Shown here: positions 1-11,399 of the stretch, piece by piece
How the letters are laid out: each line of letters begins with the position of its first letter
Numbering within the stretch: the stretch's first letter is position 1
From: Toxonevra muliebris
Lineage: Eukaryota; Arthropoda; Insecta; Diptera; Pallopteridae
Length of the DNA stretch: 64,000 nucleotides
Direction: 5' to 3'
NCBI GenBank assembly: GCA_963691655.1
Contig: OY829326.1
Coordinates: 93,179,235 to 93,243,234, forward strand
Made by a program: the position numbers and the translations under genes
The notes under the pieces: generated by a model
Seen by the model: only the letters and a program-made list of their open reading frames with translations
Told to the model about the DNA's origin: nothing
Database searches by the model: none

Positions 1-1000
1 ACAAATTTTTGAATACGTCAAAATAAACAACTTTCAATTTTATTTCAAATTTATTGCGCGACTGTGTCGCCGAGCGTGGGCGGCGGAGGAGGAGTAGATG
101 TAGGTTTTGTTAGGTGACTGTTAGCTGCGATAATGTGTTTTTAAGCTAACACTTAATTAAGTGAATGAAAGAAATTCAGTAAATAAATATTCATTAGATT
201 AAAAAAAAAAAAAAAAATTCTAAACTAATGACGATGGCATTAATTTTCTTTGAAGTTTTCAGTCTACAATCAGTCGCCGGCATTCATGTACATATTTGTT
301 GTGCATATGCTTGTCTATTTAAAGAAAGTCAATGACATTGGCCACTTACATACATATGTCGGTGCATATAGGTATGTCTACATGGAGGCTTTGGTCTTTA
401 CATTTTCAGACAAAGCTAATTTACTCAATTTATAAAATTAATGTAATTTTTTAAAAATAATTCTATACTTTCATTTAATTCTATTAAGTCTTTAAAATCT
501 ATGTGGAAAATTGAGACTTGAGACTAATTTTTAAAGAATTTTGGTTACAACAATTTGATTAGACCAGCAATGGAACGATTTTAGTATTGAATTGACACAA
601 TTTTGTGGAAATGCCAATGTTAGTATAAAAGTGATGATGTAAAATGAGTTAATACCAATATTTAGTTATATTTCAGGTACATATATGGAAATGTTTTTAT
701 GAAAGTACCAAATAACCATTTAAACTGTTGTGAAATTATGTGCTTTTTTTTCTTTTAATCTTAGTATATAATTTCTCCTATCAAGCAATATAAAAATGTT
801 CTCCTACTTTTTAAAATAAATCAATTTGAAAGTACTTATATTTTCGAACTTTTTTGATGGATATTTTTTTGCTGATTCTGAAATTATGCAAGCTCTGTTC
901 CTTACTAACACCATGAATTCAATCCACGTTTTCAGAGTCATCAATTTCTTTTTAGAACATTCATTGACTCTTGCGTTTTCCTTGAGTGTCCTTTCGTAAG
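1..1000. other. Non-coding AT-rich stretch
   Basis: No gene or element is recognised. The only notable features are a run of 17 A at 201-217 and a short GC-rich patch near 50-105. The one ORF here (250-435) has no recognisable domain and looks like chance. Confidence 0.6.
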
Positions 1001-1106
1001 GTGTAGTCTAACCTACTTAATGTATTTGGCCATTGATTCTATATTGCATAATTTGTAAAATGTCTGATCACCAAAATTGTGAGATAATTTTCCCAATTTT
1101 TATCCG

Positions 1107-1627
1107 ATGGATATATCGTTAATGATTCTGTATGTGATAGATAATATTGAATCATCTATTGATTTTGGATCGCTTACTCTTACTAATAAGGATGTTGTCA
1201 ATGACATAATAAGACTTAAATTATCTTCTAAATTGGGCAATAATGGCTTGTCGTCTTTCTTAATTAAAAACTCCAAACATCTTCAACCAAGTTAATCTTC
1301 AACAAATCACTACACACGGGTGTGTTTATTGATGAGTTTAAAATTTCATTTATTTTCCCAATTCAAAGAAATGGCAATAAGTTGCGTGATGTGCTAAATT
1401 AAATACCAATCTTAAAACGCTCAACAGTTCCTAAACTTTTTAAGTGCATAGTAAAAGACAAAGAACGCAATTAGTTCTTGCCAGCATGGTTTGGTTGAAA
1501 GTCGCTCTACAGTTACCAATTTAGCCGTCTTTTCAGATTACCGTATTAAGTCATTCGATTGTAGTGTGCAAGTAGATACAGTATACACTCATTTTTATAA
1601 AGCCTTTGACAAGATTTGTCATAACAT
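1107..1627 (+). pseudogene. LINE reverse transcriptase, N-terminal part (interrupted)
   Basis: This is the 5' half of a decayed non-LTR retrotransposon RT. It holds the pre-RT/RT1 region (residues like NGLSSFLIKN), a decayed 'FNKSLHTG.F...K...I.PI' segment near 1300-1370, and an RT2-RT3-like stretch at 1480-1627 with 'QHGF...RSTVTNL' and 'FYKAFDKICHNI' (family form D.SKAFD). Stop codons and frameshifts separate the pieces. Coding similarity stops at the 14-bp duplication at 1614-1627 and resumes in frame-compatible form at 3807, so the break is an insertion rather than a true end. The clade is not certain; CR1/Jockey-like RTs have this organisation. Confidence 0.75.
1614..1627. repeat. Left target-site duplication of the minus-strand LINE
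   Basis: The 14-mer ATTTGTCATAACAT occurs here and again at 3793-3806, exactly flanking the inserted minus-strand LINE fragment. Variable duplications of this length are typical of target-primed LINE insertion. Confidence 0.85.
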
Positions 1628-3792
1628 TATTATTATTGGGGTAGCGCACTCGACCTTTAAGATCTATTGTGCCCCTTCATGGACTCATAGTATTTCCATA
1701 AGTCCAGCCTCCAGTAGAAATTTTAGTATGGATTCTACTTCTATGGAGTTTTCTTTTACGAATATGCACAAGTGCAGGGCACTGTCCTAAAATGTGCTTT
1801 GCAGATTCCTTATCTTCTCTGCAAAACCTACGTGATTCATTAGTTGTAATTCCCAGTTTTGTTAGGTGATGGTTCAACCTACATTGACCTGTTAGAATTC
1901 CTGTAATAATTCTAAGACTATTCTTTGACAAATTCATACATTCGTTGAAGCATTCTAGGTTATAGGTTCCTAATAGTGCTTTCGAATGCTCTATGGTCTA
2001 TGGTCTATGTTCCCAGTATAATTTTCTTTGATTTTCTTCTTCTTTCTTAAATAGTATAGAGTGTGTTCCTTTACCTATTCCACAGAATGGCTCTGGACCT
2101 ACGAAAGGAATTGATGCTCCTTTCTTTGCTAGTCTATCCGCAGATTCATTTCCTTTAATCACAATATGACCCGGAACCCAAAGGATCGAAACCCGATCCT
2201 TTGAGTTATTGCAGCTTATTAAGCGCGTTGATGACTGTCTGCTGCCTTGTTATTACCGCCCAGACTACTGATCCATAAGTAATCATAGGGCGTACAACCA
2301 AGGCCGTATTTAGGGGGAGGTTTTGGGGGTTCTGACCCCCTACCGAAATGTGGAAACTTTTTTCAAATTTTTTATATTCATTTCCAGTGGATGGGAAAAA
2401 AGTAGAAAATAAAATCTATTGGACGATTTTTGAATATTTTTTAATTCCATCGGTTTTTTTTTTTTCTAAAAAGTCAAGTAAATTTGAAGTAACCAAATCT
2501 GATTTATTTTCTTTGACATGAGGCTTGATTTCGGATTCAAAAAGAGAAGGTGATGCTGAGCAATCCTGCATTCATAGTTTTTTTATGTCAGTAACTGTTT
2601 GATTTAAAGCTTCGTCGTGAAACATTTTGAAAAGTTTAAAAATTAATAAAAAATAGAAAAAACTGTCGGATCCTTGTCAAATTAGACTTATGTGAAAAGT
2701 AATACAAAGCAATATTTTATTATGCTAAACTTGTCCGCCATATTTGATTCGGAATTTTGAATTTTTAAAATCAGACTGCAGATTTGTAACCAGCACCCCT
2801 TAAAACACTTTTAAAACACATTTAATTCTTAATTTTCGAAGTTTCTAGCACATCAGGGTTCAGCTCTACAATTTCTCAAAAAACGGTATTTTTAGGGATC
2901 TCAGTTCCAATTTTTCTAAAACGTGACGCAATGCGAAGTTTCTGACCTCAGATTTATTTTCAGCATGAAAAATTAATGCTAGGAACCATATTATTCTCCA
3001 AACCCATGCAGGGCAGTGTTATTGGATCAGCTCCAAAGTTTTTGGAGACAAGCTTAAAATGCAATTAATTCTTTAACCCATTATTGCTCAGAGCACCCCG
3101 ACTTGGAAGATCCCTTTTAATGCTGTGACTGCACTAATTTAGGGAATATATGCTAACTTCATCCGGGTTCCTCATAATTGATAATGGCCCGAATTCCCAC
3201 TGATAATCATTTGAAAAAATTAGCCTCTGAATATTTTTAGCATTATTGGTCATCATTTTAACTTTGGGTAATGGAAAGTCAAGGAGTTATCGAAATGATG
3301 CCCTTGACCCTTGACGTTAAATGCATTAGAATTCACAATGAATAATATTTATTTGAAAAAATTGAAATTGATTATTGTGAATTTTTTGTAATTTTCGGCC
3401 ATTTTTTAGGTTAAGATTAAAAAAAACTCGGAAAGAACAATTCCTAAAGCTTCAAGGCATTATCCACTCTTATCCCTTGTCTGATAGGGTTCATCAAATG
3501 CAACATCGTATCTAATTTATTTATTTAAACATCAATTTCATAAAAATTATTTATGAAAGTATTCTTCAAATGAAAAGCCCTTCCCCCCCCCCCCCCCTCC
3601 CCCCCCGAAAAAAAATCCTGGCTACGGCCCTGCGTACAACCATTGTATACATCCATCGCAGTATTTTAGGATTACAACCCCAACTTTTTCCTGCGATCTA
3701 TCTACAGGCCATAAATGATCTAGTAGCCTTCTTTGATATTTCACTAACATGTGTTTTCCAAAGTAGTTTTTTGTCAAGGGTTATCCCCAAAA
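1628..3792 (-). mobile_element. 5'-truncated LINE fragment (RT tail + RNase H) inserted in another LINE
   Basis: Read on the minus strand from 3792, it starts at the post-RT 'FLGITLDKKLLWKTHV' region. It continues through a 'GKSWGCNPKIL' stretch and 'VVRPMITYGSVVWA', then reaches the RNase H C-terminal half near 2220-2060 ('VSILWVPGH', 'GNESADRLAKKG'). Downstream are 'LTGQCRLNHHL' and a CCHC-like tail (1677-1937). The 3' end is a short TAA-type repeat at 1628-1640, as in I-group elements, rather than poly-A. It is interrupted by the hAT at 2299-3632 and has lost the middle of RNase H and a codon to a stop. A 14-bp target duplication flanks it. Domain order suggests an RNase H-bearing clade (I, LOA or R1-like). 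Confidence 0.85.
2299..3632. mobile_element. hAT-type non-autonomous transposon, copy 1 (1,334 bp)
   Basis: The termini read CAAGGCCGTATTTAGG on the left and, reverse-complemented, CAGGGCCGTAGCCAGG on the right. An exact 8-bp duplication, CGTACAAC, lies at 2291-2298 and 3633-3640. CA-starting TIRs with 8-bp duplications are the hAT signature. There is no long ORF and no recognisable transposase, so the copy is non-autonomous or fully decayed. A pyrimidine tract of C15-T-C8 sits just inside the right end (about 3583-3606). A second diverged copy is at about 39845-41208. It is inserted in the RT tail of the minus-strand LINE, whose reading frame continues on both sides. Confidence 0.88.
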
Positions 3793-3806
3793 ATTTGTCA
3801 TAACAT
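3793..3806. repeat. Right target-site duplication of the minus-strand LINE
   Basis: Exact second copy of the 14-mer at 1614-1627. The plus-strand RT frame resumes immediately after it. Confidence 0.85.
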
Positions 3807-4400
3807 ATTAATTGCAAAACTTCCTAGAATTGGCTTTCATTCTACTTTTCTTAACTTGATTAAATCCTACCTTAACAATCGGTTTTCTTGTATATCGGTG
3901 GATAATTTTAATATATAATCTATTTTTTAAAAGGAACATCTAGTGTCCCACAGGTTGTATTCAGGGCCCTTTGCTTTTTATTTTATTTATCAATGGCATT
4001 TCTCTTTGTTTTACCAACACAAAATTTGTTTTGTTTGCTAACGATTTAAAAATCTTCTTAAGAGTAAGTAATTCTTTCGAAATTTGTATCTGCAGTCAGA
4101 TCTTAATGATGCAGTTGTATGGTGTGACAAAACTCTTGTATTGCTCAATCTAAAAAAGTGCTTTCATGTCACTTTTTAAAAATCTCAGTGTTCTCTTTTT
4201 AACTCGAACTTGACATCACAGAAGGAGGCTCTTATCCCTTTACCTGATGGATTTATGAATGGTGTATCCATCTAAATTTAATCCTGGACAAAAACCACTA
4301 ATATCCGTTCCCTCAATAGCTATAATTCTATCTCTATATCAATTGATGATATTCTATTTCCCTTTTAGCGAGTACACATATATTCGAAATAGGCCTTTCA
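3807..4400 (+). pseudogene. LINE reverse transcriptase, C-terminal part (interrupted)
   Basis: Continuation of the RT that breaks at 1627. It shows 'FLNLIKSYLNNRFSCISVD', a frameshifted 'SSVPQ' (family form SGVPQGS), 'PLLFILFINGI', the catalytic box as 'LFANDLKIF', and a frameshifted 'DLNDAVVWCDK...LNLKKCFHVTF'. The family motif is YADD/FADD, so the second-position aspartate has become asparagine and this copy could not polymerise. Similarity fades past about 4250. Several frameshifts confirm decay. Confidence 0.75.
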
Positions 4401-4499
4401 CAGAGAAATAGATGAACGAGGTAGGCATAATGATCCCAGATCACTTCGATCAACTAAAGCCAATTGTGATATCCTTCAAGGTTAGGTTAGGTTGGAGTG

Positions 4500-5060
4500 G
4501 CAGTAAATTAAAGCATGATCGGTCACAGGAGGATTATGATCAACGAAGGTTTCACTCCCTGGAAAATGAGTATTCAGGAGGACCTCTAAGGTCTCGATTC
4601 CAGAATCAGTCCAGTGACCATCAGATTTTTGGATACAGTCGAGAGCTCTAGGGGTCGTATTCAGGAGTCTTCGAAGTCGGCTAGTCTCGGAGGAGCTTTC
4701 TATGCTACCACAGAAGTTCCTCCAAAAGGCCCTTTTGGCTTTTCTTATAGCGTACTTAAGTTCCCTTTATTTAGATTTAAAGGGAAACCAGTCATTGAAA
4801 GCCTTGACTCTATTAAAGAGTCTTCTACATACTTTTCGTAGCTCTGCAATCTCCGGGGTCCACAATAAAGGTTTAGCCTTACCTCTAGGTTTGGAGGAAT
4901 TGCATGCTGATTTGGCAGCAGTGTTAAAAAGTGTGGTAATGGAGTTTACCTCTCGATCCTTCAAGGACATAAGCAAGTTTTATAATTCCGCTATGAGTTC
5001 AATGGGGAATGGCAACATTTTTTATAGGATATGCTCTATGATTTCTTCATTTCTAGCTAC
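4500..5060 (-). pseudogene. LINE endonuclease-RT linker fragment
   Basis: On the minus strand, 4767-4976 reads 'MSLKDREVNSITTLFNTAAKSAC...PRGKAKPLLWTPEIAELRK...LFNR'. After one frameshift it continues as 'KYAIRKAKRAFWRNFC' down to about 4500. This is the linker between endonuclease and RT in Jockey/I/LOA-type elements, with the characteristic W-x-E-I and 'R-A-K-R-A-F-W' patterns. A weaker upstream portion extends to about 5060 with stops. Endonuclease and RT proper are absent. It need not belong to the neighbouring LINE copies. Confidence 0.7.
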
Positions 5061-6784
5061 ATATTCGAAATATATTGTCCTGTACTATGATATTTGTATG
5101 ATTCCCTCAATGAATTTAATTGAATTTATATAAAATGTTTATTTGATTTGCCTCATTGTTAAAATATTGCAACAATAACTAAAGAGTTTCAGCATCTAGC
5201 TCAAATCGAATTGCTACCAATTTGCTGTGCATGGTTATGTGTTCTACAACTCAATCCTTTGGCTCTAAAATGTTTACATTCGGTTTTCTATATGTGCATA
5301 TTTACATAAGATGCCGTTTCTCTTGCTGTTGCCACTATCAACAATGATGATTAGATTAATAATGTGTGTAGGTATGTGTATGTACAATGTACATTTGTGC
5401 TTTTGCAAGCTTATGCAATTTGTTCATCATGAAAATAACATTCTACCATTTCATATACACACACATAGAAATCATTGCAAACATGTGAGCTCAAAAAATC
5501 TCTAGAGGCGCTCACTCACACGTTTGCCTTTCTAAGTGTGTGTGTGTGAGTGTTTGTGTGTATTTATATCTTTCCAAGTTATTTTACAATTAAACTGCAC
5601 TCGAGTGTAACGCATACGACCCGTTGCCTGCTGCGTACGACTTGTGTATATATAAAAGTGAAGTGTAAACAGTTTTTGCAGTGTTTGAATCTCTGAGTCT
5701 CTGATAGGCATGTCAGCAAGTTGCTTGTTGCTCCAGCTGCTGTCACCGCTCGCTACGAACGTTCTTATTGCATTGCTGCTACTCTTGTTGCAGTTGCTGT
5801 AGTAACAACGGTTAGTATCAAATAATTGCATTTGTGGCTTTTGAGGCACAATTTCTTCTTATTTATTTATTTGTTTATGTGTGTGTATGCTAGTAAAGCA
5901 GGTGCATTTTAACCAAAAGTTAGTGTTCCAACTAACAAATTTAATGTTAACATTTACACAGGCACTAACACCAACATATATAAAGCGTCACATACATACA
6001 TATGTATATGTGCACACGTATGTTTATTTATAGGAAAATACAAATCATTAGAAATTTTGCTTACGCCGACACAAACCAAATGTTAATTTTCACTTGATAG
6101 TTAAGTTAAAGTCAAAACCGAAACGAAAGAACAAATTGAGTATAAAGTTGCCATAAAGGTGTCTGTCTCTATATACATATATATATATATATTAACCACA
6201 TTGTCACTCAGCGTCAAATTAGTGATTATTTCACATTAATTTGTTTACACTTTAACTTGTAGTTGCGTATATGTTTACATACGTGTAAGTAAATAATATT
6301 TACAAATAAATTTGTATGTATGTGTGAGTAATGAGTGCACTTTTATGTAAATATATGAAATTAAATTCTTGTGGTCGTGTGTAAAATTTCAATATTAGAG
6401 CAGAATATAATTTTCAATTGTAAGCTAACGTACACTTAACTTAATTTATCTGAAACCATTTATATCAAAATATCTGTATTGCTCATAGTCTTAAAATTTA
6501 ATATATTTATGTTATTTTGGAGATTCAATTAATATCAAAAAGTCTTCATTCTCATGTTAAACTATATTCTTCTTATTGTGGACATCTTTCGATCTGCGAC
6601 TGTAGTATAATGATCTGTTCGTACGAATTTCAATTTAGTGCTGAGAAAAGAACTATTATGAATTTCGGTTACTTTACAGCTATTATTGTGAATGTGTCTA
6701 TAATTTTGCGTTAGAAGAAATATTTAATGGAAAGTATAAATTTGAAACTTTCAAAAATAATTTAAAGTGGCAGCAATCTAACGA
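5061..6784. other. Non-coding stretch with simple repeats
   Basis: No gene recognised. It contains an imperfect (TG)n block near 5537-5570, CTGCTG-rich DNA at about 5735-5800, an (AT)n block at about 6174-6192 and fly-type TACATACATATGTATATG words near 5990-6010. The ORFs at 5311, 5532 and 6517 have no domain and match the local composition. Confidence 0.6.
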
Positions 6785-8131
6785 TTATAAAGTCTTATGG
6801 CTTTATAAGGCTATGATTCGACCCATCATCACCTATGCATCCATAGTCTGGTGGAGCAGACTTAATGTTGACAGCGTTAGGAAAGCTCTTGCCAGACTTC
6901 AAAGAACTGTGGCCATTTGCTGTTAGGGAGCTTTTCCTACAACACCTGGCCTATTCTTGGATGCATTGCTCAACTTACCACCCCTTGATATTTTTGCTAA
7001 AGCAGAGGCTGTCAAAGCCATCTGTAGGCTTAAACGCAATGGGTATTGGTATGACACTTGCTGGGATATTGGTGACATTGTTGAAGGTACTGATATGGAT
7101 CTAACAGTTTTAGAACAGCGCTATACAATACAAATTCCAGAGGCCCAAACTTGGCTTTTGCCGGGACCTGGGCCGGAAGTTGATTGTAAGCGTATTTTCA
7201 CTGACGGCTCCAGAACAGAATTCGGTTCAGGTTCTGGGGTCTTTATTGAGAATGATGGAGTGCACCTTCACTTCTCCCTTGGGTTGTATGCTTCTGTTTT
7301 TCAAGCAGAAATTTTTGCAATCATCAAGGCAATGGACCATGTTATTGATAATGGTTAGAGAGAAAGGAGTATCTGTGTATTTAGTGACAGTCAGGCTGCG
7401 CTTAAATCCTTGCTTAATCCTTTAACCACGTCTAAACTGGTTATGCATTGCAAGTCCAGGCTTGATTGTGTTGGAAAACACAAAAGTCTGCTGTTGATAT
7501 GGGTTTCTGGACACTCAGGAATTTCAGGAATTGAATCGGCCGACCTTCTGGCCAGAAAGGGTTCGGAAACTGGTTTCCTGGGCCCAGAACCTGTACTCTC
7601 TTTGTCGTCTACAGCCATCAAGACCACCATTAATGAGTGGGTCGACTTGACCCACAATCGTAAATGGGAGGACCTGAGGGGCTTTAGACAGACAATGACC
7701 ATGTTACCTGTTATCTCTAACAGTTATGTCTAACATACTTTCTGTTATCACTTAACAGAAAGAGTAGTGGGCAGCTGGTGCGACTATACACAGGTCATTT
7801 CTCTTGGGCCAAACATTTGCATATGATTGGCCTGGGAGCTAGTGCCTTCTGTGCTTCCTGTGGTTTGGAGGAAGAATGTGAAGAGACGGCGAACCACTTT
7901 CTTAGTGTCTGCCCCGCTTTCTTCCAGATCAGATTAAGCATATTTGGTACTGGAGTGTTGGAAGACGAACACCTGAGCTCTCTAACACCGCAGGATCTGC
8001 TAAGATTTATTAATAAATCTGGTAGATTTAAAGAATAGCAAAAGGTAACACAGGATATAGTACAATGGACGTAAAACTTGTCCGAGTGCTTTATTCTTGA
8101 ATACTTCTTTTGTCTGTTCCAACAAAAAAAA
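6785..8131 (+). mobile_element. 5'-truncated LINE with RNase H tail, copy 1
   Basis: The insertion begins inside the RT tail ('YKAMIRPIITYASIVWW'). It continues through an RNase H domain at 7180-7560 ('IFTDGSRTEFGSGSGVFI', 'FQAEIFAI', then in another frame 'WVSGHSGISGIESADLLARKG') and ends with a CCHC-like tail at 7778-8038 ('FCASCGLEEECEETANHFLSVCP'). A stop at about 7358 and a frameshift near 7735 break the protein. The 3' UTR ends in poly-A at 8124-8131. The 10-mer AATCTAACGA lies at 6775-6784 and again at 8132-8141, giving a clean duplication around a 5'-truncated insertion. The 3' end recurs at 34084-34340. An I/LOA-type clade is likely. Confidence 0.9.
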
Positions 8132-8141
8132 AATCTAACGA

Positions 8142-8985
8142 GCAGAGTATTACGAACTTGCAGCCTAGTATCAAATGTAGTAATTGAAATGCAAATAGTT
8201 TCAAAGATAATCAATATTAAGTATTTTGGTTGAATTTCGGCCGTACCGTTTTCATATACCCAATTTTATGCCCAGGTGCGATTGAAATAATTTGTTAAAT
8301 TTTATTTGATTGTGTTCAGTCGTTTAGAAGTTTCCTCGATACTCGTACTTGATTTCAAATTCAACAAAGAAAGAAAGAGTTAATCCCAAATATTTTATGA
8401 TTTAAAAATTCCAACCGTTCTGCATTTAATGTTGAGAACGAGAACACATTTAGGGCTGTACAACTAACCGTAAGTGCTTCTGAAAATACTAAATGTAGTG
8501 GAAGGTAGTATTTTTCCAATATAGATTAATTTTAACTATACGCGGTCTGAAAGGAGGCTATTAAAAAGGTTCTCATTTATTAAAAGAAAAATATTAAGAA
8601 TAATGTTTGTATCGATTGTACAAGCTCTAAAATTGTGTCTCCACAACTACAACCGAAAGGCATTCTATAGCATCAGTAACCTCAATAATAGCTGTCAGGG
8701 CCGGATTAAGCTCTTTTGAGCACACACCATTTGTCATACCCATAGAAGTAGAAAAGTCTATTTAATCGTCCTAAATATATTCAGTATAGTGGTATTCCCC
8801 CTCTTAAGGTATTGCTTGACATAGAAGTTTTGATTGTATGATGATTTTCGAGACTTCTCTTTGGTCTGGCTATGGTATGAAATTAGGCCAAAGTAGACAT
8901 TAAAATGAAAAACTAATTTCTCAGTTTTCTCCGTTCTCACCTATTTTGCGAAATGTGCAAAAATCACCGATCTATAATATCATGA
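8142..8985. other. Non-coding stretch with a dispersed repeat piece
   Basis: No gene. The 8885-8965 part ('TTTCTCAGTTTTCT' and an A/C-rich follow-on) resembles 51845-51905, so an unidentified repeat family may pass through. An isolated CAGGGCCGGATTAAG at about 8696 resembles a hAT terminus, but no partner end was found. Confidence 0.5.
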
Positions 8986-9040
8986 TAAGTGGTGCATGAG
9001 TGCTTGACTAGAGCCCCAGGTTCGACTCGCAGACAGTGAA
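8986..9040 (+). repeat. tRNA-like SINE head, degenerate
   Basis: It shows an A-box-like stretch (GGTGCATGAGTGCTTGAC) followed about 20 bp later by GGTTCGACTC, which fits the RNA polymerase III B-box. The arms do not fold into a complete cloverleaf, so it is a tRNA-derived repeat or a tRNA pseudogene rather than a gene. Confidence 0.4.
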
Positions 9041-9127
9041 TGGCTGCCATAATAAATCAATTCCTTGGTCTTTTAGTCGCTTGGTTCTTCAAACAAGTGC
9101 TCAATTTGCTCAAGCTCAAAAAAAATC

Positions 9128-9245
9128 ATGGTTTTTTTACAACCGCTTATTAAGGGTCTAGAACGAGCTTCTCGCATCCAGTGAACTATACTTATACACG
9201 AATTGGAGCGACCTACAGCGAAAGGCAAAACGAAAAACTTTTCTT
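9128..9245 (-). repeat. SINE family, 3' portion only
   Basis: It carries the conserved 3' words of the SINE also seen at 25705, 45280 and 55390: GAGCTT-TCGCATCC, a TTATACACGAATTGGAG block, and CGACCTACAG followed by an AACGAAAAA-rich stretch. The tRNA-like head is missing on this strand. Confidence 0.5.
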
Positions 9246-11399
9246 AAATAACAGTGCATTGTCCCATAGGCAAAAGCCAACAATTAATGAACCAAAACCT
9301 AACAAAAATGGCATCAATTTACAGGTAATAATACTTTACAAATAATTTGTTTTTTTTTGGGCAATGAACACCACTATCCAATCCTCATGTAAATTTCGGG
9401 TCGCTGAGCCCGAAATTTAACTCCATTTTTAATTCTATAGTGGGGTTTTGGAGATATCGCCAATTGAATATCTTTTATCAGAGCAAAAAAGATTTGTCCA
9501 CATAATTACAAATAACCTGCAAACTAGTAACTTGATTTGAACAAGTATATGAAATTAAAGATATTAATAATTTCGTCTTACGTTCATATATTTTGATTCA
9601 ATGGGACAAATAGTTTTGGCACATTTACCTTGTGTAAATTGTAAATAAATTTGAAGTTTTTCTTTTAAATATTTAAAAAAAAATTTTGGATTGCACCCGT
9701 CCATTCAGCTTTTAGTACAAAGCCACTATTCAAAAGAGAACGATTACTTTCCATTGAAAATTTGCCTTAGATATGCATTACAAAACTAAATTAAGTTAAC
9801 TCATTATTACCCAACTTACCAGCACTTTGCTCCAAGATATAGCATCATATATGGAACCTATGACTCGTCTGATAGTTTTACATTTTTCAATGATCGATTT
9901 TGAGAAAAAAATTTTAAGGAAATTTTGATACTCTTTGGGGAAAAAATTTTGATAAAACAATCTGAACCTCTATATTTTTAGTCGTTTTTGATCGATACAA
10001 AAACAAAAAAAATTCAAAAATATATGTTCATATCATTATTAGATAGATATAACAATTAATATCGGCCTGAAGGTAAATGAGCTTTTTGATGTGTAAACAT
10101 TTTAGCTCACGGTATGGGCAAAATTTCAAATGTGTAAAATGTAAGAATAACTGTATCGTAAGATGTAAGATAACTGTAACGTCCAGTTCCTGTCTCGCTC
10201 ACACTACTGCGCGGCATGACTGTGCTACTCTAACCAACAAAGAGAAGAGAAGAAGAGAGGGAGAAATTAGAATACGAGCGGAGTTTGTTTGTTTATGTTT
10301 CGATCAATTTACTCACACATTTATGTTCATACGAAAACAAAATGTGTGTATACATTTATTAGTGGCAGAATTATTTGTTGTTGTTAAACGTGTGGAGATC
10401 GACTATACCATACAAGCAGAGAAGTCGCCGTAGCAAACACAGGCGTTTGATAGGTTTTGCATTCGGTTAGTTAGATTGCATTAAAATTAAATATTTTCTA
10501 AAATATAAAAACAATACAAAATGATAAGTAATAAGGAATCTAGGTTTCAATAAATGTATAAACAAAATGCAGTGATAATGATAGCAAATCACGGCATTAT
10601 AAAAATTGTGCTTTATTCATTAACATTAGAAAGGCAACACTTTTTTTATCTATGTAAATAGCAAAAATGTTAAACAGAAAAAATAAAATTTATTTATTAT
10701 AAAATCACTTATTTACTTCAATAAAAATACATTCTTTTTTATTTTTATTAAATGCAATTAAGACAACTCTCTTTGCGGTGCTTTTAAAAAGTAGTGGGGT
10801 GACTAGTCATCCCTGTTGCCTTCCTAAGGTTAAATGTGGAAAGCACTTATCGTCGCTTGAGCATATAGATCCCGATGCACTCAATAAAATAAAAATAATG
10901 CAACTACAACATATCAGCCCTATTCACGATTTGGTGCAATTGCAAAATATTTATGCTATCACAACAACAAATATATGTGATACGTAATAAAAATTTGCAT
11001 TTGCAATGATGCAAGACCATTTGCAATTTATGATGAATTGGGCTATTATATATAATAGATAATGATATCTAATAAGTTTTTAAGTTTATAAAAGAATTGT
11101 TTTAATTTCAATTAATTACCTAAGCATATAGATTATACATTAAATCCCTATATATGGCTATACATATGTGAGCTTATGTATATGACATTCAGTTAGCTTA
11201 ACTGTTTACACATCAAATATCTTGCGTGCCTTGCACACATCCATTGTTTTGTTTTTTTCTTTTACCAATTTCATACATCTGTCTTATATATTGACATTTC
11301 TTTTAAAATGGTATTTGGTTAAATTTGAGCTTAAAGACCACTGTCAATCAAGCCCATGCTAATTATGAAAATAAAAATAGCAATTGTTATACTTTATTA
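9246..11399. other. Non-coding stretch
   Basis: No gene recognised. A perfect 10-bp hairpin (AAATTTCGGG / CCCGAAATTT, 8-nt loop) lies at 9391-9418. The ORF at 10077-10433 has no recognisable domain and an unremarkable composition; I treat it as chance, with low certainty. Confidence 0.5.

Noticed and set aside
4480..4500. GGTTAGGTTAGG resembling the insect telomere repeat TTAGG
   Set aside because: Only two units, inside a LINE fragment; Diptera lack TTAGG telomeres and this word is a common short motif.
8696..8712. CAGGGCCGGATTAAG as a hAT terminus
   Set aside because: Single short end-like word with no partner.
10077..10433. 118-codon ORF as a host gene
   Set aside because: No recognisable domain, no codon-usage contrast with flanks, and long chance ORFs are expected at this window size.
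10915..11045. Possible small MITE with AGCCC...ATTCA ends
   Set aside because: Inverse similarity is patchy and short; cannot be separated from chance in AT-rich DNA.
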